A stretch of DNA of 64,000 bases from Bacteroidota bacterium (GCA_023423715.1 JAFAFC010000002.1:5986-69985), one strand, 5' to 3'. Positions 9,048 through 18,370 are shown, counted from the first letter of the stretch. The notes: generated from the sequence alone by a model not told the origin. Numbers and translations are program-made.

Positions 9048-9218
9048 ATGAAGCGTATGTTTTACATTTTAAGCGCCATATTCTTTGTATTATGGTATTA
9101 TGGATTTATGATAAAGAATATTAGTGGGTGGATACATTTCATATTCTTACTTGGTATTTTTTCATTAATCATCCAAATTTATTTAGATAATCGAAAAGTG
9201 AATCATGATAACAAATGA
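9048..9218 (+). CDS. Two-helix small membrane protein, lmo0937/DUF5670-like
   Basis: 56 aa from the ATG at 9048 (MKRMFYILSAIFFVLWYYG). The upstream frame to 9009 would start inside an inverted repeat and is not favoured. Two hydrophobic helices (about 3-20 and 25-44), then a short charged tail. The W-Y-G pattern between helices resembles the lmo0937 family of tiny membrane proteins, whose role is unknown. A terminator follows 35 bp after the stop. Confidence 0.6.
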   Translation: MKRMFYILSAIFFVLWYYGFMIKNISGWIHFIFLLGIFSLIIQIYLDNRKVNHDNK

Positions 9219-9253
9219 TCTTTTCATTAGATAATCAATTCTCTCTTTTTTTT

Positions 9254-9284
9254 AAAGCTTGTCAAAATTTGATAAGCTTTTTTT
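9254..9284 (+). terminator. Rho-independent terminator
   Basis: AAAGCTTGTCAAA / TTTGATAAGCTTT (one wobble) followed by a T run. It ends transcription of the small membrane genes and abuts the recG stop codon at 9283. Confidence 0.8.
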
Positions 9285-11373
9285 ATGAAATCTTTCCCCA
9301 ACTATAGCGCTTGCTGAAGAAACGCATATAATGATTTCGGATTCGTAGATGATCAGGATGCTGCAACTGAGGATCGGTTTTTAATAAAATATCCACCAAA
9401 TCTTTAGACGCTTTGATAATCTTAGAATCTGCCACCAAATCCAATTTTTTAAAATCAACCACACCACTTTGCTGCGTTCCCAAAATATCTCCAGGACCAC
9501 GCAGTTGCATATCTACTTCTGAAATTTTGAATCCGTCCGTTGTTTCCACCATGGTCTTTATTCGTTTTCGACTATCTGCGGAAAGCTTATCGGAAGACAT
9601 TAAAACACAAAAACTTTGCTCCGCACCACGACCTACTCGACCTCGAAGCTGATGAAGCTGAGACAAACCAAAACGTTCCGCACTTTCAATAATCATTACG
9701 GAAGCGTTGGGAACATTCACTCCCACTTCAATTACCGTTGTAGCAACCATGATTTGCGCTTTTCCGCTCGCGAAATAATTCATGTTCGCATCTTTATCTT
9801 CAGGCTTCATTTTTCCATGAACCATCGTCACATTGTAGCCTTGAAAGAAATCGGTAACATGCTCAAAACCTTCCATCAAATTTTTATAATCCAAGGTTTC
9901 AGATTCCTCAATTAATGGGTAAACAAAGTAAATTTGACGTCCTTTTTCGATTTCTTCTTTTGCAAATTTAAACACCGAAAGTCGATCTTTTTCCTTTCGG
10001 TGTGCCGTAATAATTGGTTTTCTCCCCACAGGAAGTTCATCAATCACCGAAACATCCAAATCCGAATAGAAACTCATCGCTAACGTCCTCGGAATCGGCG
10101 TTGCGGTCATCACTAAAATATGCGGAGGAATTTTATTTTTCGCCCATAATTTCGCTCTCTGAGCGACACCAAAACGATGCTGCTCATCAATAATAGCTAA
10201 ACCTAAATTTTTAAACTTCACAACATCCTCCAAAACTGCATGCGTACCTACTAAAATAGACAAACTTCCATCTAACAAACTTTCGTGAATCAAGCGGCGT
10301 TCCTTGGTTTTTGTAGAACCTGTAAGAAGTTTAATTTCAACTGAAGTGTCTTTTAAAAGCTCTTTTAAACCGGTAAAATGCTGTTGAGCCAAAATCTCTG
10401 TTGGCGCCATTAAAACACTCTGAAAACCATTATCCAAAGCCACTAACATCGAAAGTAAAGCCACCATGGTTTTTCCAGAACCAACATCACCTTGCAATAA
10501 ACGATTCATTTGAATCGGCTTTTTCATATCATTTCGGATTTCCTTGACCACTCTTTTCTGAGCATTGGTCAATTCAAACGGTAAATGATCTTGATAAAAA
10601 CCCGTAAAATGCTCACCGACCAAAGGAAAAGGATTTCCAATTGCGGTTACTTCATGCTTTTTCTTTTTCAAACCATAACTCAACTGAAAAAAGAAAGCTT
10701 CTTCAAATTTCAAACGTCGATTTGCATGTTCATAATGCTCCCAATCTTTTGGGAAATGGATATTAATAAAAGAATGCAATCGAGACATCAACTGCAACTT
10801 TTTCATCAGAACATCAGGCAGATTCTCTTCAATTAAATTAGGAATTTCGGCACAGATTTTCTTTAAAATTCCTTGAAAAAATTTTTGCCCTAATCCTCTT
10901 TTCGTTAGCTTTTCCGAACTTGGATAAATGGGACGTAGGCGCGTTTCTTCTTCACGACTTTCCACTGCTTCAATTTCGGGATGCGCCATCGAAAATCGAT
11001 GATTAAATACATTTACTTTTCCAAAAATATAAACTTCTTTGTCTTGCGGAATTTGCTCTTTCATCCATTGGCTGTACTGAAACCAAACCAAATCCATCGT
11101 TCCCGTTTCATCGGTAAATTTTGCGCTTAGACGCTTCATTTTTCCGTGTTTAATTTCTTGAAGTTGAGTAATTTTACCTTTCAATTGAATATCCAACGTT
11201 TCAGATTCTACCAAATCTTTTACGAGATAGACTTTGCTTTTATCCAAATAACGCAGCGGATAAAAATGGAGCAGATCTTCTATCGTTGATAAACCCAAAA
11301 CAGATTTAATGATTTTGGCCCGATCGGGACCAATACCTTTTAGAAATTCAATAGAAGTTTCGAGTGTCATCAT
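9283..11373 (-). CDS. recG: ATP-dependent DNA helicase RecG
   Basis: 696 aa, full length for RecG. Works at stalled forks and Holliday junctions. Wedge (OB) domain in the first ~270 residues; helicase motifs in order: LLQGDVGSGKT (Walker A, about 300), IIDEQHRFGVAQRA (DEQH box), VMTATPIPRTLAM, then HQLRGRVGRG (motif VI) in the second RecA-like half. Two adjacent ATGs at the start (11373 and 11370) are equally possible. No co-transcribed neighbour is evident. Confidence 0.97.
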   Translation of the reverse strand: MMTLETSIEFLKGIGPDRAKIIKSVLGLSTIEDLLHFYPLRYLDKSKVYLVKDLVESETLDIQLKGKITQLQEIKHGKMKRLSAKFTDETGTMDLVWFQYSQWMKEQIPQDKEVYIFGKVNVFNHRFSMAHPEIEAVESREEETRLRPIYPSSEKLTKRGLGQKFFQGILKKICAEIPNLIEENLPDVLMKKLQLMSRLHSFINIHFPKDWEHYEHANRRLKFEEAFFFQLSYGLKKKKHEVTAIGNPFPLVGEHFTGFYQDHLPFELTNAQKRVVKEIRNDMKKPIQMNRLLQGDVGSGKTMVALLSMLVALDNGFQSVLMAPTEILAQQHFTGLKELLKDTSVEIKLLTGSTKTKERRLIHESLLDGSLSILVGTHAVLEDVVKFKNLGLAIIDEQHRFGVAQRAKLWAKNKIPPHILVMTATPIPRTLAMSFYSDLDVSVIDELPVGRKPIITAHRKEKDRLSVFKFAKEEIEKGRQIYFVYPLIEESETLDYKNLMEGFEHVTDFFQGYNVTMVHGKMKPEDKDANMNYFASGKAQIMVATTVIEVGVNVPNASVMIIESAERFGLSQLHQLRGRVGRGAEQSFCVLMSSDKLSADSRKRIKTMVETTDGFKISEVDMQLRGPGDILGTQQSGVVDFKKLDLVADSKIIKASKDLVDILLKTDPQLQHPDHLRIRNHYMRFFSKRYSWGKIS

Positions 11374-11407
11374 GAGAAGATTCGAATTTCGGGAAAATAA
11401 TCATAAC

Positions 11408-11448
11408 TAAAAAGCCTGCAACTGAAAAAATCAGCTACAGGCTCAAAA
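11408..11448 (-). terminator. Terminator of the yceI-porin-yceI operon
   Basis: AGCCTG...CTGA / TCAG...CAGGCT hairpin (11413-11443), followed on the minus strand by a T-rich stretch. It lies about 85 bp past the stop of the last gene. Confidence 0.6.
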
Positions 11449-11527
11449 AACAACCCTGTTTAAAAGCTTTGCAGCCTTTTTTGGTTCCATTTGAAAATAA
11501 TAAATTATGAAAGAAAAATGAACTGAA

Positions 11528-12037
11528 TCAATTGGTGAGTGCCATATTAAAAACGAGGTTCAAGTGGTCTTTTACGACGATCATCCCGCCCATTTTTTTT
11601 GGAGGCACAATGCCAAAATCGCTAAACTTCACCGTTTCTTGACCTATTAATCGGTTCTTAGAACTCACAAAGTCAATGGTATATTTTACGGTTTTCGTCA
11701 TCATCTTCACCTCTACTGTAGCGATATACTTATTATTTTCTTTTTTTGAAAAATTTAAAAATTTGATATGTAAATTAGGGTACTGAGTTGCATTTAATGT
11801 TTTTTGAAAATCCTTGGTCATCGTTCCGTTTCCGCAATCAAAATCTTTGACCAATAATTTTATTTTTGGGAGATCATTTCCAGTAAACGAAGGCTTGTTA
11901 TTGTCAAAATAAAAATCATAATTGGCGCATTTAAATTTATTAACATTTGTACTTCCGTTTATCTGAAGGCTATTCTCTTGTGCATTTATCAATATTACTC
12001 CCAAAAACCAGCTGGCTAGTAATATGAATTTTTTCAT
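11528..12037 (-). CDS. YceI-family secreted protein (second copy)
   Basis: 169 aa from the ATG at 12037. A longer frame to 12115 would overlap the terminator hairpin at 12057-12080 and the porin's end, so the start with a signal peptide (MKKFILLASWFLGVILINAQ) is chosen. The rest is a YceI-like lipocalin-fold beta-barrel (QINGSTNVNKFKC, VKFSDFGIVPPKKMGG) expected to bind a hydrophobic ligand in the periplasm. Third gene of a unit with a porin and another YceI protein. Four cysteines at most; no enzyme motif is seen. Confidence 0.78.
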   Translation of the reverse strand: MKKFILLASWFLGVILINAQENSLQINGSTNVNKFKCANYDFYFDNNKPSFTGNDLPKIKLLVKDFDCGNGTMTKDFQKTLNATQYPNLHIKFLNFSKKENNKYIATVEVKMMTKTVKYTIDFVSSKNRLIGQETVKFSDFGIVPPKKMGGMIVVKDHLNLVFNMALTN

Positions 12038-12056
12038 TTTATCTTTCGTAAAAATG

Positions 12057-12080
12057 AAGGGGCGAGGCTTGTCGCCCCTT
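12057..12080 (-). terminator. Hairpin between porin and yceI copy 2
   Basis: AAGGGGCGA (12057-12065) / TCGCCCCTT (12072-12080), GC-rich, followed on the minus strand by a short T stretch. It may attenuate read-through from the porin gene into the last yceI. Confidence 0.6.
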
Positions 12081-12104
12081 CGGATTATTTTGGGTTGTTT
12101 TGTC

Positions 12105-13379
12105 TTAGAAAGCAATTACTGCTTCTAATACAAATCCATTGAATTTACCACCGTTCAAAATACTTGTAGATGCGTATCCGTCGTATTTTTGGTTTACATA
12201 CTCTGCTTTTGCAAGAATGTTTTTCGTCATAAACCAACCTCCTCCGATATTGAAACGATCTACTTTGATATCATTTCCAGAGATTAATTCTCCTTTTACT
12301 TGGTTGTATTTACCACCGATATAGATGTTTTCATCTGCACCGAATCTGTATAGTAATTCAGCCGCATATTGGTTATAGCTTCTTCTATCTGTTTCTGAGA
12401 AGTTACGTCCAGAAGCATTTTCATAGGTTCCGAAGAATTCTAATCCTTTGTATCTTACAAATGGATTCACCATGAAAGAAGTTGTTTTGTTCTTGAAATC
12501 TGGAACAACGGCACCTGATAAGAAATTCCCTTTAGAAGTCGCTGCTGCATTTTCCATTACGAAATAGTATCTAGAACCTGCTCTATCACCATCGTACAAG
12601 TAAATACTCTTACTGTGTGCACTGTTGTAAACCGATCCTGTTAAACGAACTCGTAAATCATCATTCACTTGCTTGTCATAACCTACTTTCGCGTAAACCG
12701 ATGGGCTAGATCCTCCACTTGTTGCATCTTGGTTCAACTTACCATTACTTACCCCAACCATCCCTAAGAATCCGTCTCTTTGGTAGTACGCTTCCGCAAA
12801 TACAAACGTTGCATAAGAATCCATTAATAAGTTTCCAACGAATGGATTTTTAATTGCGTACGCGTTATCCGTTCTTCTGAAATGCGCATCACCATAGTTA
12901 ATCTCATCGTGACCAAATTTTAATGTTGAGTACTTCATTACATCCTTCAAGAAGTCTTTTTTAATGAAGTCTAACTTGTCAATTTGCAAATAACCTCCTT
13001 TTACGTATGGTTCTGGGTGGTGTCTTGAAGACAAGAACGTTCGCAAGTGCAAATTAACACCATCATACAAAGCGACATCGATATCTAAATTTGCTGTTGC
13101 AAGGTTGAAGTTATTACCAATATCATACAACTTCGTTGCTGGAACATTTTGATCAGCTTTTGACTCGTGTTGTAAAGCTTGGAACTGAAGTGCAAATGCA
13201 CCACCAACTCGTACTTTTAGTCCGTCGAAATTAGAAATAGAATCCTTCTTGTTTTCGAACATATTAACTGCTCTTTGATCTCTAGGATTCATATTATCAA
13301 TTGGGAACTCTTGCGCATTTGCAAAGCTTACCGCTGCCATTGATAGAGCTAAACCTGCTTTTAATAGGGTTGATTTCAT
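12105..13379 (-). CDS. Outer-membrane beta-barrel porin
   Basis: 424 aa with a clear signal peptide (MKSTLLKAGLALSMAAVSFANA). The body is made of alternating polar/hydrophobic strands with aromatic girdles (LKVRVGGAFALQFQAL, YATFVFAEAYYQRDGF, AELLYRFGADENIYIGG) and ends in VIAF with the terminal Phe typical of outer-membrane proteins. I can not name a solute. It sits between two genes for YceI lipid-binding proteins, which suggests the three act together at the envelope. Confidence 0.8.
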   Translation of the reverse strand: MKSTLLKAGLALSMAAVSFANAQEFPIDNMNPRDQRAVNMFENKKDSISNFDGLKVRVGGAFALQFQALQHESKADQNVPATKLYDIGNNFNLATANLDIDVALYDGVNLHLRTFLSSRHHPEPYVKGGYLQIDKLDFIKKDFLKDVMKYSTLKFGHDEINYGDAHFRRTDNAYAIKNPFVGNLLMDSYATFVFAEAYYQRDGFLGMVGVSNGKLNQDATSGGSSPSVYAKVGYDKQVNDDLRVRLTGSVYNSAHSKSIYLYDGDRAGSRYYFVMENAAATSKGNFLSGAVVPDFKNKTTSFMVNPFVRYKGLEFFGTYENASGRNFSETDRRSYNQYAAELLYRFGADENIYIGGKYNQVKGELISGNDIKVDRFNIGGGWFMTKNILAKAEYVNQKYDGYASTSILNGGKFNGFVLEAVIAF

Positions 13380-13416
13380 AGTATAAAAATATATTGGTTA
13401 CTTAATTTGATAATAC

Positions 13417-13953
13417 TTATTCAGCTTGGATAGTTACTTTTACCGTTACTACATCTCCTGTTTTTACTCCCATAAAACCTGGACGACTCATTCCAAACTC
13501 AGACATTTTAATAGTCTCTGTACCTTCGATTACATACGCTGCTCCTTTTTTCGTTACACTCACTGGGAAAGAAACATTTTTAGAAACACCTGCGATTGTC
13601 ATTTTTCCAGATACGGTAGATTTACCAATACTGATTGTTGACGCTTGAAAAGAAATGTTTGGTGCTTTAGAAGCGTTTAATGCATCATAGGCCTTATTAT
13701 CCATCATTTTCCCTTTTGCGCTTTTTAGATTCTTAACCGGAACAGAAAAACTTACGTTGGTAATTGCGTTTCCATTAACTACTCCAGAAAAAGTAGCGTT
13801 GGATCCTGACATTTCCCAGTCGTGAAGACTTGAAGTTCCAGATACTTTAATCACGGATGATTTCTGATCAATTTTTTGCGCACTAATTGCTGTTGCAAAG
13901 AATAAAGGAAGGACCAATAAACTTGATTTCAGGGTTGCTTTTAGAACTTTCAT
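13417..13953 (-). CDS. YceI-family secreted protein (first copy)
   Basis: 178 aa, signal peptide ending ATAISAQ. Characteristic YceI pattern: SVIKVSGTSSLHDWEMSG near the N-terminus, then VPVKNLKSAKGKMMDNKAY, GKMTIAGVSKNVSFPV and ETIKMSEFGMSRPGF. Family members bind polyisoprenoid-like lipids. First gene of the operon, expressed from the TATCTTTG box at 14018-14025, with the porin 37 bp behind. Confidence 0.92.
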   Translation of the reverse strand: MKVLKATLKSSLLVLPLFFATAISAQKIDQKSSVIKVSGTSSLHDWEMSGSNATFSGVVNGNAITNVSFSVPVKNLKSAKGKMMDNKAYDALNASKAPNISFQASTISIGKSTVSGKMTIAGVSKNVSFPVSVTKKGAAYVIEGTETIKMSEFGMSRPGFMGVKTGDVVTVKVTIQAE

Positions 13954-14017
13954 TTTCTTAATAATTTATAGTTAATACTTGGTTTTTGTTGTCTTATTTT
14001 TACATACCAAAGATAGA

Positions 14018-14025
14018 AACATTCA
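14018..14025 (-). promoter_or_regulatory. -7 box for the yceI-porin-yceI operon
   Basis: TATCTTTG on the minus strand, about 65 bp upstream of the ATG at 13953. Confidence 0.6.
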
Positions 14026-14358
14026 TTATTATATTGAAATTTTATTAAATGATAAATATCGTATTAACTAATTTTTATATAAATAATACATAATTTAAAT
14101 TATATTATTATCAATTCAATAATTTTTTTTACAACTTTATAAAGAAAATTTTATTGAGCGAAGATTAGTCTACCAATTAGGTATTTTACTTTAAAAAATT
14201 AAAGCAAAAAACGCTGACAAATGTCAATTATAAACGATTGGTATACTCCTAGAATTTCAATATATTCTATATCCGAAAAAGGGAAATCGGAATATTATTT
14301 TTGATTAATGGAATCTATTTTATTTTCGAGCAAATGGAAATCTTGCGAAAAAAGCAAC

Positions 14359-14389
14359 AAAAAAGCCACCCAAATTGGGTGGCTTTTTT
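14359..14389 (-). terminator. Terminator of the thioredoxin-like gene
   Basis: AAAAAAGCCACCC / GGGTGGCTTTTTT; symmetrical, so it could work in both directions. It lies 15 bp past the stop at 14405. Confidence 0.85.
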
Positions 14390-14404
14390 AGTATTTAATT
14401 AAAA

Positions 14405-14923
14405 TTATTCTCGAATTTTTGACTTAAATTTTTTCTGGAAATCGGACCATTGTGCACGATTCGTAATTTTTCGATGCGAATCTTGTGAAATAAAGCCCAA
14501 ATAAGGCTCCAATTCCTTTGCACTAAGTTTTCCTTGCAGCTTGGTAATAACGGATCCACTTTCATCCAAAAAGATAATGGTAGGGGCTGCGGTTACGTTC
14601 ATATAACTTGCAAATTCATTAAAACCATTAACTTGAGGTTTCAGATTGAAATCTTGACCGTACAATTTCAAAACCGAAAGGTCGCTCGCATTGTATTTCA
14701 CAGGATAAAAACCTTCGTTAATTTGGTTTTCAATAACGGGATGCGAAAACGTATTCTGCTCCATATCACCGCAAACCTCACAAGGTTCTTTATAAATCAT
14801 CATGAGTATTTTCTTAGGTTGCTCTTTTTGTTTCGAAACAGCATCCGAAACATTCATCCATTTCACCTGTGCTTGTAAAGATGAAACTAGTAAAATCGAT
14901 AAAAAAAACAATCCCTTTTTCAT
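14405..14923 (-). CDS. Secreted thioredoxin-fold protein
   Basis: 172 aa with a signal peptide (MKKGLFFLSILLVSSLQAQ). The active-site-like motif is EPCEVCGDM (CxxC, about 48-51) in a thioredoxin-like context KKILMMIYKEPCEVC, with the cis-Pro region NVTAAPTIIFLDESG about 60 residues later. Probably a periplasmic disulfide reductase or related redox protein; partner unknown. It lies 24 bp downstream of a POT transporter gene; a possible own promoter (AATATTTG, 14942-14949) overlaps that gene's stop codon. Confidence 0.82.
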   Translation of the reverse strand: MKKGLFFLSILLVSSLQAQVKWMNVSDAVSKQKEQPKKILMMIYKEPCEVCGDMEQNTFSHPVIENQINEGFYPVKYNASDLSVLKLYGQDFNLKPQVNGFNEFASYMNVTAAPTIIFLDESGSVITKLQGKLSAKELEPYLGFISQDSHRKITNRAQWSDFQKKFKSKIRE

Positions 14924-14947
14924 ACGTATGAATTAAAGGGGCAAATA

Positions 14948-16459
14948 TTACTTTACTCCCTGCATTAATTTTTTCACCCAAGGTGATATCAAAATCAATA
15001 CCACTCCCGCGATTAAAGCATAAACACCCAGCATTTTATACCCTTCGGTATAGTTCATTAAGGTTACAGCTGGGGCAGCATGCTCATCGGTATCGGCCAT
15101 ACTTGCTCCGATCAACCCAGCAACATATTGTCCATAAGCAGACGCCAAAAACCACATTCCCATCATAATTCCTTGCAACTTCGCCGGAGACAATTTGGTC
15201 ATAATAGACAATCCGATAGGCGACAAACATAATTCACCAATAGTAATCACCAATAAAGCTAATGTGAAAATATCTAAAGAACTAATCCCGCTATCAGCAA
15301 AGAATCGAGTTGCGAACAAGACATAATATCCTAAACCTAAAAAGATAAATCCAAGACCAAATTTGATAATCGTATTCGGCTCGAATCCTTTTTTCCCCAT
15401 CCACAGCCAAAGCAAACCAAATAAAGGTGCTAAAGCGATAATAAAGAACGCTCCCGCTGAGTTATTCACCCCATTCGGGTCTACCGTCATGCCCACCAAG
15501 GAATCATTCAAATTCTTCGCAGCAAAAATACTTAAAGAACCTCCACTTTGTTCGTAAATACCCCAAAATACAATAGAGAAAAGAATGAATACCAAAGCAG
15601 CAATAAGTTTCTTACGTTCTGCTAAAGTCACTTTCGACATTTCATAAAACAAATAAACTAGCGTTGCTGGACCAATGATATACATGAAATAATCCGTGTA
15701 CTCCGGTTTTGAAACCATAATTTGAATCAAAGGAATACATAATAATGTTCCGATATAAACTGCATATTCCACCCATTTTGGAAGCGCTTTTGTTTTAACA
15801 ATCGCTTCTTGATGACCAGGCTGAAGTCCAATAGGACCTAATTGTCTTTTCGTAAAATGAAAATTAATTAAACTAACAATCATCCCAACCGCTGCAAGAC
15901 CAAAAGCAACATTCCAACGATGCGCCTCGTCAATAAGATCAGCGAACATATAACCTTTCCCAATCGCCACACAAATGTAACCACCTAAGAAAGCACCTAA
16001 ATTAATCCCTGCATAAAACAAAGAAAAACCCGCATCTGTTCTTTTGTCACCTGCTTTATACAATTCGCCCACCATCGTGGAGATATTCGGTTTGAAAAAA
16101 CCAGTACCAATAATAATAAAGGACAAGCCTAAAAAAAAGAATTTATGAGGATCGGTCGCCAACAAAGCACTCCCAGCAATCATTAACAATCCACCCCAAA
16201 ATAGAGATTTACGGAAACCCAAGATTTTATCTGCAAATAAACCTCCAATAAAGGTAAATGCATAAACAAACGCTTGAGTTGCACCATATTGCAAATTGGC
16301 TTCTTTTTCCTGAAAACTCAATTGATGAATCATGAAAAACACCAACATACCGCGCATTCCGTAAAAACAGAAACGCTCCCACATCTCAGAAAAAAACAAG
16401 CTCCAAATCTGCTTTGGATACTTTCCTTTAAAATCTTGTATTTGTTCTAAAGTATACAT
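14948..16459 (-). CDS. POT family proton-coupled peptide transporter (copy 1)
   Basis: 503 aa inner-membrane MFS protein with about 12-14 helices. POT signatures: FSEMWERFCFYGMRGML at the N-terminus (ExxER proton/peptide motif), FIIIGTGFFKPNISTMVG (PTR2 motif), FYAGINLGAFLGG, and GELCLSPIGLSIMTKLSP in the C-terminal half. Imports di- and tripeptides with protons. Shortest of three tandem homologues. It has its own leader with a 9-bp hairpin (16471-16494), separate from the gene upstream because a terminator lies between. Confidence 0.93.
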   Translation of the reverse strand: MYTLEQIQDFKGKYPKQIWSLFFSEMWERFCFYGMRGMLVFFMIHQLSFQEKEANLQYGATQAFVYAFTFIGGLFADKILGFRKSLFWGGLLMIAGSALLATDPHKFFFLGLSFIIIGTGFFKPNISTMVGELYKAGDKRTDAGFSLFYAGINLGAFLGGYICVAIGKGYMFADLIDEAHRWNVAFGLAAVGMIVSLINFHFTKRQLGPIGLQPGHQEAIVKTKALPKWVEYAVYIGTLLCIPLIQIMVSKPEYTDYFMYIIGPATLVYLFYEMSKVTLAERKKLIAALVFILFSIVFWGIYEQSGGSLSIFAAKNLNDSLVGMTVDPNGVNNSAGAFFIIALAPLFGLLWLWMGKKGFEPNTIIKFGLGFIFLGLGYYVLFATRFFADSGISSLDIFTLALLVITIGELCLSPIGLSIMTKLSPAKLQGIMMGMWFLASAYGQYVAGLIGASMADTDEHAAPAVTLMNYTEGYKMLGVYALIAGVVLILISPWVKKLMQGVK

Positions 16460-16470
16460 AAATGAAAAAT

Positions 16471-16494
16471 GGTTGCTTCGCTAATGAAACAACC
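16471..16494 (-). promoter_or_regulatory. Hairpin in the 5' leader of POT copy 1
   Basis: GGTTGCTTC (16471-16479) / GAAACAACC (16486-16494) with one wobble pair, 11 bp before the ATG at 16459. A weak -7 box, TAAATTAG, lies just upstream. It could affect translation; no T run follows. Confidence 0.4.
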
Positions 16495-16508
16495 TCGCTA
16501 ATTTATAA

Positions 16509-16536
16509 AAAAACCTCTTATTACTAAGAGGTTTTT
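16509..16536 (-). terminator. Terminator of POT copy 2
   Basis: AAAACCTCTTA / TAAGAGGTTTT with a T run on the minus strand, 25 bp past the stop at 16561. Confidence 0.85.
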
Positions 16537-16560
16537 CGTATTTTTTACAAGATGAAAGCC

Positions 16561-18270
16561 TTAGCTTACACCATGCATCATCTTTTTCAATTTTGGTGAA
16601 ATAAGCATTAAAATAACTCCAGCGATACCACAAAGTACTACGAATACCATGAAGAATTCATACAAGTTCGAAATTTCAAATCCTGCAAACGAATGGTTTT
16701 CCAATGGAATTTGATTCGAAGAAAGCAATTCTGTCTGTTGTGGAGTAAGTGTTACTTTCTTATCCAAAACATCTTGAAGGTTAATTCCTAGTTCTTGCGC
16801 TTTTTTATGCTTGTCACCCGTAGCTGGAAGAATCGCTCCCAACGTTCCTGCTAAAGCATAACCTGCTGCATTCGAAATAAAGAAAACTCCATACAATAAA
16901 GAAGCAAAACGCTTTGGAGAAAGTTTCCCTACTAATGACAAACCAATTGGAGACAAACAAAGTTCCCCACACGTTTGTAAGAAATATAGTAATACTAACC
17001 ATTTGATTGCTAACAATCCACTATTTCCAAGGTCTTTTACATTATGTGCGATAATGAAATACGCCAAAGCCATAATTAACAATCCAATAGCTTGTTTGAA
17101 TGGCGACGCTGGTTCTTTTCCACCCGCTCTCAATTTATCCCAAAGGATAGAGAAAGGAACGGCAAGCATCACAACGAAGATTCCGTTAAAAATCTGAACC
17201 ATCGAAGCTGGCATTTCCCAACCAAACAAGAACGTTCTGTCTGTTTGATAATCGGCAATAAATGTCAATGAAGATCCAGCCTGCTCAAATGCAGCCCAAA
17301 AGAAAATAATAAAGAATGAAACGATATAGATAACTAAAATTCGTTGTGTTTCAATTTTCGTTAATTGTTTATCTAAAAGAATTAAAATCGCTAACGAAAT
17401 CCCTGATGAATAGATAATTGGATAAATAATTCCCTTTACTAAAGTTCCGATTTCGAAATTCGAGAATCCAAATTCACCAACAGAAAAATATCGGAACGCA
17501 AAGAATAAAACAAAGAACAAGATTCCAGTTCCCAATAACGCACTTGGAGCGAATTTCGCCTGATCCTCAGCTGAAACCTCTGTTTTTGATTTCTTTGGAA
17601 GACCACCAATAGGATTTCCTTGTGGATCTACAACATATTTGTTTTTAAGAATAATGAAAATCACCGTTCCTAAAATCATTGCGATACCCGCTAGTAAATA
17701 CCCCCATTTGAAGGCGTGAACATCTCTTTGTCCATCAACAACAACATCAGCAAAAAGTGGAACAAAATACTGGCTTAAAAGCGCACCAATATTAATTCCC
17801 ATATAGAAAATCGTAAATGCCGAGTCTAATTTCGTTTTCTCTTCCGCAGGATATAAACTTCCCACCATCGAAGAAATATTCGGTTTGAAGAAACCGTTAC
17901 CAAAGACAATAACCAATAGACCGAGCCAGAACACCATTTTTGATGATTCTAAGCTACTTTCAAACGTTACCGCACTATAGAACAACAAAAACTGACCGAT
18001 CGCCATTAGGGTTCCTCCTAAAATAATACAATAGCGATTTCCTAAATATTTATCTGCGATAAAACCACCCAAAAGCGGCGTCAAATAACATAATGCCAAG
18101 AAACCACCGTAGATAATAGAAGCATTCGCTTCACCAAGCATTAATGAGTTTACCATGAAAAGCGTAAGAATCGCTCGCATTCCGTAGAAATTGAAACGCT
18201 CCCACATTTCGGTACTAAACAACACCCAAAGGCCCTTAGGATGTTTTGTTTTCGTTTGAACTGTATCCAT
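16561..18270 (-). CDS. POT family proton-coupled peptide transporter (copy 2)
   Basis: 569 aa. ExxER motif in FSTEMWERFNFYGMRAIL; PTR2 motif in FGNGFFKPNISSMVGSLYP; FYMGINIGALLSQ; and GELCLSPIGLSLVGKLSP late in the protein. The extra ~65 residues over copy 1 lie partly in a loop before the last helix (LGINLQDVLDKKVTLTPQQ). Function as for the family: di/tripeptide uptake across the inner membrane. A TTG-N18-TATATTTG promoter at 18301-18329 and a terminator at 16509-16536 make it a single-gene unit. Confidence 0.94.
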   Translation of the reverse strand: MDTVQTKTKHPKGLWVLFSTEMWERFNFYGMRAILTLFMVNSLMLGEANASIIYGGFLALCYLTPLLGGFIADKYLGNRYCIILGGTLMAIGQFLLFYSAVTFESSLESSKMVFWLGLLVIVFGNGFFKPNISSMVGSLYPAEEKTKLDSAFTIFYMGINIGALLSQYFVPLFADVVVDGQRDVHAFKWGYLLAGIAMILGTVIFIILKNKYVVDPQGNPIGGLPKKSKTEVSAEDQAKFAPSALLGTGILFFVLFFAFRYFSVGEFGFSNFEIGTLVKGIIYPIIYSSGISLAILILLDKQLTKIETQRILVIYIVSFFIIFFWAAFEQAGSSLTFIADYQTDRTFLFGWEMPASMVQIFNGIFVVMLAVPFSILWDKLRAGGKEPASPFKQAIGLLIMALAYFIIAHNVKDLGNSGLLAIKWLVLLYFLQTCGELCLSPIGLSLVGKLSPKRFASLLYGVFFISNAAGYALAGTLGAILPATGDKHKKAQELGINLQDVLDKKVTLTPQQTELLSSNQIPLENHSFAGFEISNLYEFFMVFVVLCGIAGVILMLISPKLKKMMHGVS

Positions 18271-18300
18271 TGTTAATTGTTAAATTTTCGTTAAGAATGA

Positions 18301-18329
18301 CAAATATAACTTTTTTCTCCTTTTGACAA
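18301..18329 (-). promoter_or_regulatory. Promoter of POT copy 2 (-33 and -7)
   Basis: On the minus strand TTG (18329-18327), 18 bp, then TATATTTG (18308-18301). This matches both halves of the Bacteroidota promoter consensus. Confidence 0.72.
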
Positions 18330-18339
18330 AGGGATTTAC

Positions 18340-18370
18340 AAAAAAAGGAGTGATTAATTCACTCCTTTTT
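18340..18370 (-). terminator. Terminator containing the stop codon of POT copy 3
   Basis: AGGAGTGA / TCACTCCT stem (18346-18353, 18359-18366) with A/T extensions and a T run on the minus strand. The TAA of the gene is in the loop, so the last codons form one arm of the stem. Confidence 0.85.

Larger units (their letters stand above)
13954..14404. other. Gene-free, very AT-rich intergenic stretch
   Basis: It holds the promoter for the yceI operon (14018-14025) and a terminator (14359-14389). I see no ORF or repeat in the ~330 bases between them. Confidence 0.6.

Noticed and set aside
14030..14350. Possible gene in the AT-rich gap
   Set aside because: Stops in all frames at short intervals; only AT-rich sequence.
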